A DNA stretch of 64,000 bases from Syngnathus acus (taxonomy: Eukaryota > Chordata > Actinopteri > Syngnathiformes > Syngnathidae), in the NCBI RefSeq assembly GCF_901709675.1, contig NC_051102.1, positions 11,293,412 through 11,357,411 on the forward strand. Reading direction: 5' to 3'. The translations under genes were made by a program, and so were the position numbers. The notes under the pieces are model-generated. The model was not told the origin of the DNA and did not search any database. It worked only from the letters and a program-made list of their open reading frames with translations. Shown in pieces: positions 52,421 to 63,935 of the stretch (the stretch's first letter is position 1; every line of letters begins with the position of its first letter).

Positions 52421-54130
52421 CTAAGGACAAAAACACGGTCGTTGAATAAGGGGTGTGTAGACTCGCCCCCCTTCTTCGATTGACTTGACTCACTGGAAAT
52501 GCTGGACCTCATCATTTTCTGTTTTTTCTTCTTCTTCCGCTCCACACTTCCGTCGCTTGTCGTGCAAAGCTTCTATGCTGGAAATACATTTTAAAGCTCT
52601 TTAGATTCTGGCTTTGAATCCCTTAGCATGTTTTTCCTCATGCCTATGTGGGATTTGAATTGTCAATATGTCAAATACCAAAGAAAATGGATGGACGGAC
52701 GGACATATTTTATGAGTAGTAATGTCATAATGAAGTCTTCTCAATGGAGTTTGAGAAAGAGTGCATTTGACAGGAAGGTTCCCATAATCACATGACATGT
52801 GTGTCACACCTTAGAAGCAATTCAACAGTCATGGTAAGCAAACATCAAATGAAATATAACATGCAAAATGAAGACGCTATTTTGTGCAGACATCTAGGAG
52901 TAAACTCACCCACGCTTCAGGCATGCATGTAAATTGTTGTCCGTAACCATGGGGATGAACGACTCGTGGCTATTATGTGTCACCGTAGCAACCTCAATCT
53001 GATATGATACTATGTAGTCCAATGGAGAGGGATGTTGATGAGTAGCTCTTCTTAGTTAATCATTTGTCTTTATTTGGTTTCAGGTTAACCAGATTTCAAC
53101 CAGCGATGCCCTATTTAGCCACCCACCCACTTTCTTTTGTCCTTACAAGAGTCGGTCGGGGGTGAGCTGGAGACTATCCCAGCACAACAAGTTAGACTCT
53201 TCAAAGAATCTTGCTTGCAGGTTTTGGGGATGTGCAAGCAACGTCCACACTGAAAGGCTGGAGCCCGAGATTTAAAGCCAGAATGAAGATGCTTTTCAAG
53301 TGCTCACCAAAATTGCCATGTAGTGGCTGCTCTGGTGGAACGTTTAAGCAGCAGATGGACTTTGCTCTGTTGTCATGGAGAGCGAGAGAGAGAGAGCGAG
53401 CGAGCGAGAGAGGCCTTGGAGTCAATGAAACCTGGAGAAAAAAAAAAAAAAAATCAATGACATCGCCTTTTACTGAACAAGAAGAGCAAATGGATCCGTC
53501 GTAAGACAAACCCTTGATTTGCACTTTCATTGATGAACCTGCAAAGGTCACGCGTAAGAGCAATGTTATACACTGTCTCTCCAGAAGATGGCGCTAATAA
53601 ACTAAGTAATGCTGGCTCAACAAGCTGCACGGACAACATTGTCTGCAAAATGCCACATTTTTCGGGACATTTTTGGGTTTTCCACCTTGCGCAAACTACA
53701 AAGGGATATTACAATACAGCACACGTAGGTTATTTTCAGGAGGTGGAATAAAGTGGAAAGAGTGATGAACAACAAGCACTGTGGTGTAGAGCTGCACGTC
53801 GGAGCGGAGTGAAAGCGATTCAAACGCGTGCGTGCTTGCGTGCTTGCGTGCGTGATGTCAAAATGGTCAACAAACAGACGTTTCAACTGTTTTGATGCCA
53901 TGTTGCTGCTATGTTATTCCTAATCAACTTGAAGAGTTGGTTTTCCAAGGCCCACCTCTTTCTTTCAATGCGGTGCGGTGTGGTGCCAGCTGCAGACAAT
54001 GTTCAAGTCATCAAGTCTTCCCCTCCTGATTGGCTGCTGCAACGCTCGTTAGGCTCGCACAAGTTGCGCACAAGTCAAAAAGTAGCGGGAAAATGGCGCA
54101 GTCCGGTCTTTGCACGAGCATATAGCGGCG
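52421..54130. other. region upstream of erich6 and of the first ZP-N gene
   Basis: It probably contains unresolved 5' exons of erich6 (minus strand) and the promoter of the gene at 54169. Visible items are a LINE-tail fragment at 53095-53185, a GAGC/GAGA run near 53380 and TGCGTGCT units near 53825. No other coding exon is secure. Confidence 0.5.
53095..53185 (+). mobile_element. LINE-tail fragment
   Basis: 'cttacaagagtcggtcgg' and 'gtgagctggagactatcccag' match the dispersed repeat seen near 14410 and 60394. Confidence 0.5.
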
Positions 54131-54168
54131 AGATGCAAACCAAAAGCGCGAGTGCTTCATTGAGCCCG

Positions 54169-56000
54169 ATGAGTGGCGCGCTTCTGCTGCGTCTTCTTTT
54201 CGCAATCCTTTTGGCGGCGCACACGGTCGACTGCTACCGCCTGAGGAAGGCGGACAGAAGAAAAACGGTTCCAGAGGGCTTTAGGCGAGGTAAAATTGTG
54301 TTTGGGAAAGTTCCTCCAGTGCTGCATGAAGAAGTCGAGAAGGCAAACAGCTCAGTGGAGGATGAAGCCGCTTATCAGGCGGATTCTGCAGGTAGCAAAG
54401 TGACTCACTCCACTTGTTCGTTCGTTCAATGGCTCCCTCCCGTTTTCCAGCTCAATCTGCTCTGAATGTTGCTTAGGAGGCTGGCCGGTAAACCCTCAGC
54501 AGCAGCAGCAGCAGCAGCCACTGCCACAAGCCACATCCCAGGAGGCCTCGTGGAGACGCATGAGCTCCCTGCATTGTGGGGATCAGCACATGAAGCTCAG
54601 TGTGAAGAGACCGGGGCTGCCCTTCATGACAGTGCAGCAAGGTTAGGAGAAGGAATGTGCAAATGGCTCATTATCTCTGGCTGCCTTTCTTTTCTCTTTC
54701 TTCTGCAGCGCCCAATGGTCCTCCATTGCCTCTGCCCCATGTGCCCATAAGCTGTGGCTACAATATGCATCGCAATTCCTTTGGATTCTTCATGTATGTT
54801 CCCTACGGTGCTTGTTACACGCATCAACAGGTAAAAGGGTTTTCCACTAGCTGGTGTTTTGAGAGTAATCCTTATTTGAGTTCCATTTGTGTGTTGGAAT
54901 TTCAAATCATTTGAACAATCTCTTGACATTTTCATTTACGGCAAGCTGGTTTTGACAATAGATGCTTACTAAGTCGTGTTTCTTTTCAAAGTTGAGACAA
55001 AACATTTTGATCATGAAATCAGAATTTGAGAAGTTTCAAAACATTTTGATCATGAAATCGGAATTTGAGAAGTTCATATTTTCCAAGCATGTATTTTTGT
55101 AACAGGTCTTGAATCTTGTGCAGGTGACATCATGTGTAATCTTGTACTTTTCGTTTGGTCAAGGCTGGAAGTTACGTACTTCCAATGTATTGGCAGGGAA
55201 TTCCGGTCATCCTCATGTGCACCAAGCAGACTCCAAGTGATGCCCCAAAGGTTACCAGCGCCTCACCCCTATCTGATCCAGTGGCACCTGAGGTTCAACA
55301 TATCCCCATGTGGGCCCCATTCGCCAAAGATCCAGTCTCGCCACTGGGCATTTGGTCACCGGTTGAGCCCCGAAGCCATCCCCAATCTCCCATCATGAGT
55401 CCCAGGTCCCCAAGTGGCCCGCTGAGCCCCGGGGCCCGTTCGCTGCCTCGTATGCCCAAGTGGCCCTTTGTCCACAAGTGGTCTCCTATGCCCCAGAGTC
55501 CTGGCTCCCACCTTCATAAGCCTCTGGTGCCTCAGGACCCCTTGTTGAATCATGGACCCCACAACCCATTTGTGCCTCAGTACCCCGTCATGCCACGCAT
55601 GCCCTATGTGCACAATCTGCCTCGGCCGTACCAGGGTCCCTCACCCGTGGCCCAGTACCCCTTCTTCAACCCCTCCCTCTGGTCCTTCCCGGGAAATCAG
55701 CCGCCAGTTGTTGTCAACCGGGAGCAAAACGGTCCAGCGAAGCAAGCGGTCGACGCAACCTTTCCCCATCTTGCTCCTTCTTCTGTTCCTCTGGTGCAGC
55801 CAACAACAGCAGCACCAGCGCCGGCCACAACAGCGGCGCCGGCCACAACAGCGGCGCCAGCGCCGGCCACAACGCCAGCACCAGCGCCGGCCACCGACGC
55901 TGCTCCGTTAGCATACAATCCGTTGTATCAATTCCCCCCTGAGCTAATGCACTACATCTCCTATGAGGACTTTCTTGCTGCAATGTACGGCAATCCTTGA
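54169..56000 (+). CDS. secreted ZP-N-like protein with Pro/Ala/Thr-rich tail (gene A of tandem pair)
   Basis: I do not recognise this gene. Exons: 54169-54391, 54477-54641, 54709-54830, 55164-56000, giving 448 residues. Residues 1-22 look like a signal peptide. A basic stretch and FRRGKIVFGK follow, then seven glutamines (82-88). Next is a lone ZP-N-like unit with four cysteines (108, 145, 165, 189): LHCGDQHMKLSV, ISCGYNM, YVPYGACYTH and SYVLPMYWQGIPVILMC. The tail is proline-rich with a repeated Ala-Pro-Ala-Thr-Thr block near 345-390. No ZP-C half, transmembrane segment or consensus furin site is evident. The start at 54169 is chosen for the signal peptide; an in-frame ATG at 54133 is possible. 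Intron phases match gene B downstream. AATAAA lies 15 bases after the stop. An egg-coat or matrix role is inference. Confidence 0.8.
54999..55076. repeat. 39-bp tandem duplication in intron 3 of gene A
   Basis: Two near-identical 39-bp copies about 90 bp before the last exon. Confidence 0.93.
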
Positions 56001-56014
56001 GAATAGCTAGCGCA

Positions 56015-56020
56015 AATAAA
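56015..56020 (+). terminator. poly(A) signal of gene A
   Basis: AATAAA only 15 bases after the stop codon, which implies a very short 3' UTR. Confidence 0.8.
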
Positions 56021-57158
56021 TGGTTCCAAACAAGCTCTGTCTTCTCATTGTTTTGGAAGTCTGCCTGCTTTCAGAGAAAGGAATACATTTGTATGCAAAG
56101 CACTCATTCTTTCCATCATGCGTCATGTTTGAAGAGTAAAATGACAATGTATGCAATGTTTTTTCGCTCACTCACAACTCTAAACTGTGGAAATGAAAGT
56201 CAACATTTCAATCATTTTTCAGATCATGAGAAAGGCAGAAAGTGGTCATTCTGATTTGTTGTCATTGTAACTTGAGATCCAAAATTGGAATCTGAATCAT
56301 TAGAGTAAATCAAATAACGACAGCAAATTGCCATGATGGCCATTGAAGTTATTTTTGTGATTTCTTTCTGAAGATGTTCATATTAGGTTAGTGCTGAGAG
56401 ATCTAGGAACTTGAGTGAATGTATTGATTTAGAATTGACTTGCACTTGTCAGCTACCGCTAGAAGAGAAAATGATGAAATGTTTGTCTTTCACAAATCCT
56501 TCACCACTAACAAGGACAAGGGTTTCCAACCAAGCATGAGGACATAACACAAGGATTTGGACAAACGACCAGCTTCTGCTGCATATACTACGAGCAAACC
56601 AATAGGCACGGTGGCGTTTTTGTCACTGCTCAGCACAATTTAGCATATTGTCAGTTCACAACATTAGCAAAGTTCCGGAACAGTGTTTTGATGTCATAAA
56701 ACCTTGAGCGAATGCCATTTGGCTCTTGCTTTCATTTTTCTTTGAGTCCAAATGCTGAGCTAATGGTTGCTTGTTAGCACTTGGCTTAAAAAGACATTTT
56801 CTCAACCGAATATTTATCAAAGTGCATATTTCATATGCCGAGTTTTTTGCCACCTCCGGCCGGCCGGGTCTGCTGTCTTTGCTCATCTAGACTATAAAGT
56901 AGGATACACAACAAAAGCGCGCGCGCACACACTTGCCAATTTTAAAAGGCAATGCTGAAAACGTACATGCATGTTCAAAAAAAAAAGAAGGCGACGACCA
57001 ATGGGATCACGAGGACCTAACAAGCTCACCTGAACGAGCACAGGTGTGGCCAGGCCGACCGACGCCCACCAGCCCAACTTTTTCCCTTTAAAAGATGCTC
57101 TTCACTTCTCTTGTCTGATAGTTGAGTGTTTCCATCCAGTTGGTGGGTGTCGACGAGC
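56021..57158. other. spacer between the tandem ZP-N genes
   Basis: About 1.1 kb without coding exons or clear repeats. A TATA-like TTTAAAAG at 57087-57094, about 65 bases before the gene B ATG, may be its core promoter. Confidence 0.5.
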
Positions 57159-58794
57159 ATGGCGGCGGACACTCCAATACCGTATGCCTCCTGTCGTACT
57201 CTAGTGGTTGCGTTTCTTCTGTGTTCCTCTCTCCCGAGTTTCAACTGTTTTCCGCAGAGGACCCTTGGTCAAATTCTTCCGTGGCAATTAGCCAGCGAGA
57301 AGCTTGGAATAAGGAAGGGGAAGATTCTCTTCAGTGGAAAAGAACTCAAGTCCTTGTCGGAATCTGATGGTTCAGGTGAGACTGAGCTTCCACTTTTGCT
57401 TTAAAATAGAGGGCGATCTGAGCCTTCAGTATTTCTCAAAGAATGAAAGTATACATTGTCTTTTTCCCGTGAAGAAATACAGGAGCAGTTTGACGAGCTT
57501 CCCCGAGTGGAAGCAGCATGGCGGCGCACGCATCCCTCCCTGCAATGTGCTCCGACAAAGATGATCTTAAAAGTCACAGGACGTGGTGCTGCAAATTTGG
57601 ACCTTGACCTAGGTAGCTCAACTGATCACAGAAACATACAACTAGAGTTGGCTAGCTTTTTGTCGTTTTGCAGGATAAGAGCCTGAAAAGTAAAAAAGGC
57701 TTTCTTAAGAAGTTTGAATGATTGCTTATTATGATGCACTGAACAAATGGGAGTTGGCCCTGTCTAGCTCTCATTGGCTTTTTTCTTTCCATTGTCTAAT
57801 TTGTCTTGTTTCAGGCTCTGGCCGTTCCCTTCCTTTAAATCAGCTGGCGGAATCTTGCGGCCATTTGCTCAATCAGAATTCCCTCGGCCTAGTCTTTGTT
57901 GTTTGGTATGGTGGCTGCAATGTGATCCAAGCGGTATGTGTTGACTATTCCAAATGATGATTTTGGTAGAAAGCCACCCACAAAATTTGCAAATATTTCA
58001 CTAAGGGTATCATTTTTTGTTTTTGGTTTTAAATCTGCTTTCAGAATGGCTATCGTATGCTGCCGCTGATCTTCTTGGAGACTTCAGTTACACTGGCTTG
58101 CCCCATGTTTCCCGCTTTGACCCCCCAGCATCCCATCCCGCAAATGGGCCTAAATGTGGAGCGGTCCAAACGCGGTGCGGCCGAGCCCTCTGCCAATGAC
58201 CCTTACCAGCACTACCACAACTACTTAAAGTACCTGTACTTTTTGCACACCCTGCACAATCCCCAAATATATGCTGGCTACAATCCCATGTACCCAAGCC
58301 CCTATTTAGTTTCTTACTCGTATCCTCATCTTGCCATGTATTATCCGCAGCAGCTACAACAAAACCCTGCGGCCCCTTATTGCCACCCACCCGGAGCGCT
58401 TTGTCCTTTGCCTCATTATATATATCGCCGTCGTCAGTCTGAAGCACGCATGACGCCAGAGAAAGTAACGGCGATCCCTACTCTTCCCTCCCTCGGAAGT
58501 CAAACCACGACCGCAAAACCTTCTGAACTCCTCACGACTCCAGCCACCACGACGAAGAGGGCGTGTCGACGCAGAACCCAATCGCCGAATATAAACTTCA
58601 CGCCGTATGTAAGCAACCCCTTTGCGCAAGAAATCTCGTACAAAGACGGTGACGAGTTTGCAGCCGCTCCTACAAGTGCATTTCCTGCTGGCTCCCGATC
58701 CCAACCGTTCCTGGGCCAGCAGTATTGGCAAGAGGAGCCCTGGTTTTCCCAAGAAGGCGATGAAGGCATTCCCTTAGACTGGGATGATATTTAA
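57159..58794 (+). CDS. secreted ZP-N-like protein with furin site and Tyr/Pro-rich tail (gene B of tandem pair)
   Basis: I do not recognise this gene. Exons: 57159-57375, 57475-57612, 57815-57933, 58045-58794, giving 407 residues. An N-terminal hydrophobic segment (about 13-30) looks like a signal peptide. Then come IRKGKILFSGK and a ZP-N-like unit with cysteines 97, 133, 153 and 177: SLQCAPTKMILKV, ESCGHLL, VVWYGGCNV and GYRMLPLIFLETSVTLAC. C2-C3 and C3-C4 spacings (20 and 24) equal those of gene A. RSKR at 198-201 is a furin-type site just after the domain. The tail is first Tyr/Pro-rich (about 208-275), then Thr/Lys/Arg-rich, and ends in acidic LDWDDI. Exon phases match gene A, which supports tandem duplication. 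A small intron (about 58809-58869) follows in the 3' UTR. Confidence 0.8.
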
Positions 58795-58906
58795 CACTAG
58801 CAGATGGTAAGCGGGACTTTATTTCTGGATTCTTGTGTGCGGTTTTGTCCAATCTTCTCTCTCTTTCAGGAATTTGCATCCCTGATGTAGTGGCAGGCAG
58901 GCATTC

Positions 58907-58912
58907 AATAAA
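58907..58912 (+). terminator. poly(A) signal of gene B
   Basis: AATAAA shortly after the putative 3' UTR exon that begins near 58870. Confidence 0.75.
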
Positions 58913-59279
58913 TATTTGAACTAAAAGCTGGTTTAAAGTGTCACGTTATTCCAACAATTGACTTCAACTAAACGAGTTGTGTACATTTACATTGTGACAG
59001 GCTTTTTTTTTTTTTTTTTTTCTTTCTCAGGGGACACTGATTTGCTCAACATTCCAATTCCAATAGAAAAGAAGCACTGGCTACTGCAAATTCAGTGTTC
59101 TGCGGGTCTACTGTGCGGTCGGTCTGTCATTGTATCTTCAGCATGAAAAAGATGATTTCTGAGATTCTGAATAAATACAGTGTAAAATGAGGAGTTCTTT
59201 CTTTTTCTACTTCCCCCTTCTGCATCTCAATGCGCACGCACCCTCCACCCCATTCTGTCCGTTTGGATATATTTCCACA

Positions 59280-59693
59280 TGGTGCCATCTCCTCTGGGCA
59301 CGATGCGCATCTCCCCACATCAGCGGAGCCCGCCCGGCCGGCCGGCCGCACGCGACATGACGCGACCTCCCGGTTCGGTGCAGGGATGCTCTCTTGTCTC
59401 GCTCCTCTTGGCCAGGCAGCGAACCTCTAATGCAAATTGCAGCCTCAAATGGTTGAGCCGTTCAAGCGTGGCAGAGGAAGGAAGCTCTTCTGTCATTCGC
59501 TCTGCCGCAACCACATTAGAAAGCAGTCGGCGATGAAGGTGAGCTCTTTTTGAGATTTGCGGTCTGGATGCAGATTTGACCAGGATTAGCAACAGAACAA
59601 TTGCTATCCATTTTCTTTCCTCTATAATTCCAGGGGACATGACGAGGGACGTTGCCATTGTTCAGGATATCTGATTCTCGACACATTCTGCCC
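59280..59693 (+). promoter_or_regulatory. schip1: schip1 5' UTR region with possible short uORF
   Basis: A donor after 59538 (ATGAAG then GTGAGC) and an acceptor before 59634 suggest a 5' UTR exon joined to the first coding exon. If so, the junction creates ATG-AAG-GGG-ACA-TGA, a four-codon upstream frame ahead of the main ATG. The upstream exon boundary and promoter are not resolved. CpG-rich sequence near 59330 would suit a promoter. Confidence 0.4.
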
Positions 59694-62600
59694 ATGGAGG
59701 AGGACTACGATGTGGACGTGGCTGAAGTGTTCATGGGAAGGGTCGGAGCAGGCCAGTGGTGGATGGACTTTGGGAAGGGGGACAGCGAGGAGGCCCAAAG
59801 CGCTTTCGTGGTGAACAGTCGCAGCTGGGCTGAGGAGCTTCGGGAGTGTTACGACGGTGAACAAAGCAGACTGTCCAGCATCTCGGTCAGTTTTTTCTCT
59901 CGTTACGATTGCATGTATAAAGTCTCGGATCCGAGCACTGATTTATCCCTCTTATTAGCAAAACATGCGTGAGTGAGGTAAACAAACCTGCAAGCAGGCA
60001 ATGGGTGGGACACGCACACACCAAAACAGCAACAATGAGAGCTACATTTAGGAGAGGTTCAAAGAAATAAAAACGTCATTTCAAAAACTAGATGTTGCTG
60101 GTCGATAGATAGCCTGTTTTGATCATCCGCAGGGAAGTGCATTAACAGGCTGACCAAACGTGCATGGAAAAGCCTCTGCTGTGTTTTAGCCTCCGAGCAA
60201 ATGGTGGCTCGGACTTGGCTCCTTCGAGATATTTATAGCTATCTGATGCAACGAAGCGCGATAGATGACTCAAAACAAAAGCTTGTTTACCCAGCATGCC
60301 TTGCTATGACGCAGCACTGCGAGCTAGCTGTGTGTTAGGGTAAGTGCGTGTGCCCGACCGACCGACCGAGTCTCTTCTGGTCACATGGCAAAGGGTTCAT
60401 CCATCCATCCATTTTGTGCAATGCTTGTCCTGATTTTGGTGAGAGGTGGAGTGCACCCTGGACTGGCACAGATAGATCACACTCACATGCACAACAATGG
60501 CTAATTGTGATTTGGAGTCTACAGTTAAGACGTCAATCTATTTATTTCAATGTATCTATTTTTATATAGATCTTTTTTATTTTTTGATTCCTTTTTTATT
60601 TCTTTGTTTTTATTTTATTTTTGTAATTCATTTTTTATTTCTTTCTTTTTCATTTCTTTCTATTTAGTTCTGTTGACTTATTTATTGTTTTTGGATTAGG
60701 GAGGAAGCCAAACCAAATCCATTCAAGCTGCACATATCGCTAGCTGGGATTTGAACCCCGAACCTCAGACCTGTGAGGCACATGTACTGACCTCCCTCCC
60801 ACTGTCCGTCCATTGTACATTTGGAGGCAAAAGCAATCTTTCCAAATGTACAGTCAGCCCAGTCATCATGAAATGCGCTGACATTTACTCCAAGTGTCCA
60901 TGGGAGCAATTTATTGCTGAGTTATGGGGCGACCTAGGTGGCACGTCTCATTCGTCAGACTGCTCAGCCGTGCGTGACTCGCCCTTACACGGCATAGCTT
61001 TGAGGGCATTCCGAGGACTCGGAAACGACAGCAAAGATGAGGAAGATGGAGGCACAAATGGCCAGCTCCCTCTTCCATCCTTCCTCTGGTGCGTTTGTCT
61101 TCCCGCGCTTCCCCCTCCCACATCTCTTGCTCCCCCCCCCTTCCATCCTTCCTCTCGCGCTTCCCCCTCCCACATCTCTTGCTCCCCCCCCCTTCCATCC
61201 TTCCTCTCGCGCTTCCCCCTCCCACATCTCTTGCTCCCCCCCCCCTTCCATCCTTCCTCTCGCGCTTCCCCCTCCCACATCTCTTGCTCCCCCCCCTTCC
61301 ATCCTTCCTCTCGCGCTTCCCCCTCCCACATCTCCTGCAGTATATGAGTGGGTCTCCCGGGTCCGACTCCACTGCAGTGTAGAAGAAGGGCAGGGCGGAC
61401 TTACGTGTTCAGTACGATGCGATGAAGGATGGTGCACCAGGAGAAACGCGTTTACCAGGTGTGTGTGTGCGCGTGTGTCCCTTTGTGTGCGTGTACGTGA
61501 TGTCGAAGCGGTGAGAAAGATTGGCAGATGTTACGTGATTGGCAGCCATCGCTGGTGAGATGCTGTGAATGATTCAGCGCCACAGAGGCTTGGGCCGGTG
61601 TGCTCTTTTGATCCTCTGCGTATTTGTTTGACAAGATGTTTGTATCTGTGCAAAAACTCTAGGTATGCCATCTGTGTTCAAGTCAAATGTGCTGCAGTAC
61701 CATCGAGATGTATTTTCATTTATCACACGTGCCATTTAATATGTGGGCTAGCTTGGGGAAATGCAAAAAAGGCAGTCCCAGACCAGGAAAAAACAAACCC
61801 AAAAAAACACGGGAGAGTCCATTGTGTCGATAAACGATGATGCTAAAATGCAGTAAAAAAGACGCGCGTGATTAATAGTTGAGGTGAAATGAAAGAACCA
61901 TCCCTCAGTGTGGCTGAAAAATATCACTAAATTGTTCTACAATCTGGAATAATATCACAGCATGTGTGGTTAGTTGTAGAAGGTTCCAGTCATCCAAGTC
62001 CAAATGTGCCTCATCATTCCCACAGCAAGCAGGGTTACTGCATGCCTGTGGATCCCGTCATGCACGGCGGCCAGGGCAGACGTGTCACCTCGCCTGTCTA
62101 TCCAATCCGAGTCCAGCTATCATTGCAATCTGGTCAAAAAGAAATCTGTGAATTCAAGTAAGCAAGCCCTCATCCCACGCCACACGCTATGGGGCCAAAG
62201 GCTATTCCGTTACCATGACAACCGTGCTTTGTACACATTGTGGATGTGGCCGCTGGCTGCTTGAAAGTGGTTCGATCCAAAAGACAACAGATACTAAATT
62301 TAGGATTAATATTGGTCTCTCCGGAATGTCCTTGTTGATCATCTCATATACAGCATCATAATTGTGGGTTTGTTTTTTTTTCCCTTTGTTTTTCTGGCAG
62401 GCCCAGCGAAATGAGAGAGAGTCGATCAGGCAGAAACTGGCCCTGGGCAGTTTCTATGACGACGAGCCAGTCATCTTCACCAGCTGCAGCAAGAGCGACC
62501 TGTCTTCTCGGTGGGTGTCTCAATGCGGCGGGCGTGTGAACTATTTTTGTATTCTGACTGACGGCTGACGTTGTTTGAACTCGGCATCTATTTTGGACGT

Positions 62601-63935
62601 CGGCTGACGTTCGCTCGCTCGCTCGCTCGTTCGCTCCCGCCAACATCATGGATATTTCATTACGTTTGTCGCTCTTTCTGTTTTTTCTACTCAGCAGCAC
62701 AATAAATCCGCTGAAGAATCTGTCCATGCACTGCCTGCCGGTTAGCTATGGATAGTTCCGGAATAAACATTTGCACTTACCTTTGATTATTTCCACGGTA
62801 TGAGTGGAGTTGGATGCAAAGAAATGACTACCTTGTCATCGTTGACATACGTATTTCCATGTAGATTGTATGCTCGTGGGAGCATCACAAAGGCTTTTTT
62901 GTGGTGTTTTCTCTTCTGTCAGGTTCCACAGCGGTGTCAACCTGCAGGTGTGTTTTGTCAACGACAGCAGCAGCAGCAGCGACAAAGACAGCGATGCTGA
63001 GGACAGCAGGACAGAAACCAGTCTGGACACACCCTTGTCACCTGTGGTATGCATAGGCTGGCTTTGACCGGATAGTTCTTCTTCTTTTGATGACGACGAA
63101 CCTCATGGTATTTCTTCAACAAACGAATTGGACCTTTTTCACCCCCAAGTGGTCAATAGAGCCGAAATGCAATCGTAATATCCATCCATCCATCCATCCA
63201 TCCATCTTCTTCCGCTTATCCGGGGTCGGGTCGCGGGGGCAGCAGCTTCAGGAGGGACTCCCAGACTTCCCTCTCCCCAGCTACAATCGTAATAATAATA
63301 ATAATAGCAACCGCCACCATCTCGTACGTTCATCATCAAATCCTCCTGCTCCAGAGCAAGCAGAGCTCGTCGTTATCGGATCGAGACACGGCGGAGGAGG
63401 ATTCGGACCCGCTGGACGACTGCGGCGGGTTCTGGCGGGTGCAGCGGAGGCTCCAGGAGGAGGCACGGGTGGCCCTGGCTCTGGCCAGACCTATGGCCCG
63501 GATGCAGGTGGAGGTGGAGAGGCAGATCCAGCAGCACAGACGCTCGCCTGTGGCAGATCTGGTGAGTGAGTCAGCATGAATCCCAATTGGCTGTGGAGAG
63601 GTTTTGTTTTGACTCCCACTTGAAATGAGTTTGCTTTTGTGGATACGCACAGCTTCCGCATCTGCCTCACATCAGCGAATGTTTGATGAAGAGGAATCTG
63701 AGGCGAGGCGACATGAGGGATATGAGTCTTGGCCAGCTTCAAGTGATCACAAACGACTTGCACTCACAAATCCAGAGTAAGTCGGTCAGACAATGTTAAC
63801 AGAACATTGTTAACATTGTCGTGGGTGGAACGTCATTGCAGGTCTCAATGAGGAGCTGGTGCAGCTGCTGCTACTGAGGGATGAGCAGCATGTTGAGCAG
63901 GATGCCATGCTGGTGGACATCGAGGACCTCACCAG
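59694..63935 (+). CDS. schip1: Schwannomin-interacting protein 1, 3' end beyond window
   Basis: Cytoplasmic coiled-coil adaptor that binds merlin/schwannomin and works at axon initial segments and the cortical cytoskeleton. Exons in window: 59694-59885, 62401-62510, 62923-63046, 63355-63561, 63653-63776, 63842-63935, about 283 residues. The final exon lies past 64000. Family blocks are [75 protein letters not shown] and [13 protein letters not shown]. The C-terminal half is the conserved coiled coil. The start is the first ATG after an in-frame TGA. The N-terminal exon ([15 protein letters not shown]...) belongs to a longer isoform than the short human form. A start further upstream, as in IQCJ-SCHIP1 fusions, cannot be excluded. 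Confidence 0.93.
60394..60800 (+). mobile_element. dispersed LINE-type repeat, split by T-rich insertion
   Basis: It begins 'catccatccatccatttt', continues 'gtgcaccctggactgg', and ends 'ctgggatttgaaccccgaac...cctgtgaggca', the order of a common teleost repeat. A T-rich block of about 150 bp interrupts it. Confidence 0.55.
61100..61340. repeat. 52-bp minisatellite in schip1 intron 1
   Basis: Five copies mark their GCGCTT start at 61105, 61157, 61209, 61262 and 61313 (periods 52, 52, 53, 51). The length differences fall in an internal C run. Long open frames on both strands (RMEGGG-type, SRFPLPHLL-type) come from the repeat. Confidence 0.95.
63180..63285 (+). mobile_element. LINE/SINE-tail fragment in schip1 intron 3
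   Basis: CCAT units followed by 'cttcttccgcttatccgg' and 'actcccagacttccctctcc' match a widespread fish repeat. It lies in the intron just before the exon at 63355. Confidence 0.6.

Larger units (their letters stand above)
59886..62400 (+). other. schip1 intron 1
   Basis: Non-coding. It holds a LINE-tail copy at 60394-60800, a T-rich block at 60540-60700, the 52-bp minisatellite at 61100-61340 and unassigned sequence beyond. A short-isoform first exon could lie here, but I could not identify one. Confidence 0.55.

Noticed and set aside
52440-52600. Glutamate-rich minus-strand exon as the erich6 5' exon
   Set aside because: The AEEEEKTENDEVQHF frame is tempting, but no donor gives the phase needed for the exon at 52420-52359. 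It is left unassigned.
55697-55983. Ala/Val-rich minus frames over gene A
   Set aside because: Antisense shadow of the Ala-Pro-Thr repeat of the plus-strand gene.
60911-61558. Several 100-170 codon frames on both strands in schip1 intron 1
   Set aside because: They follow the 52-bp minisatellite and show only its repeated unit.
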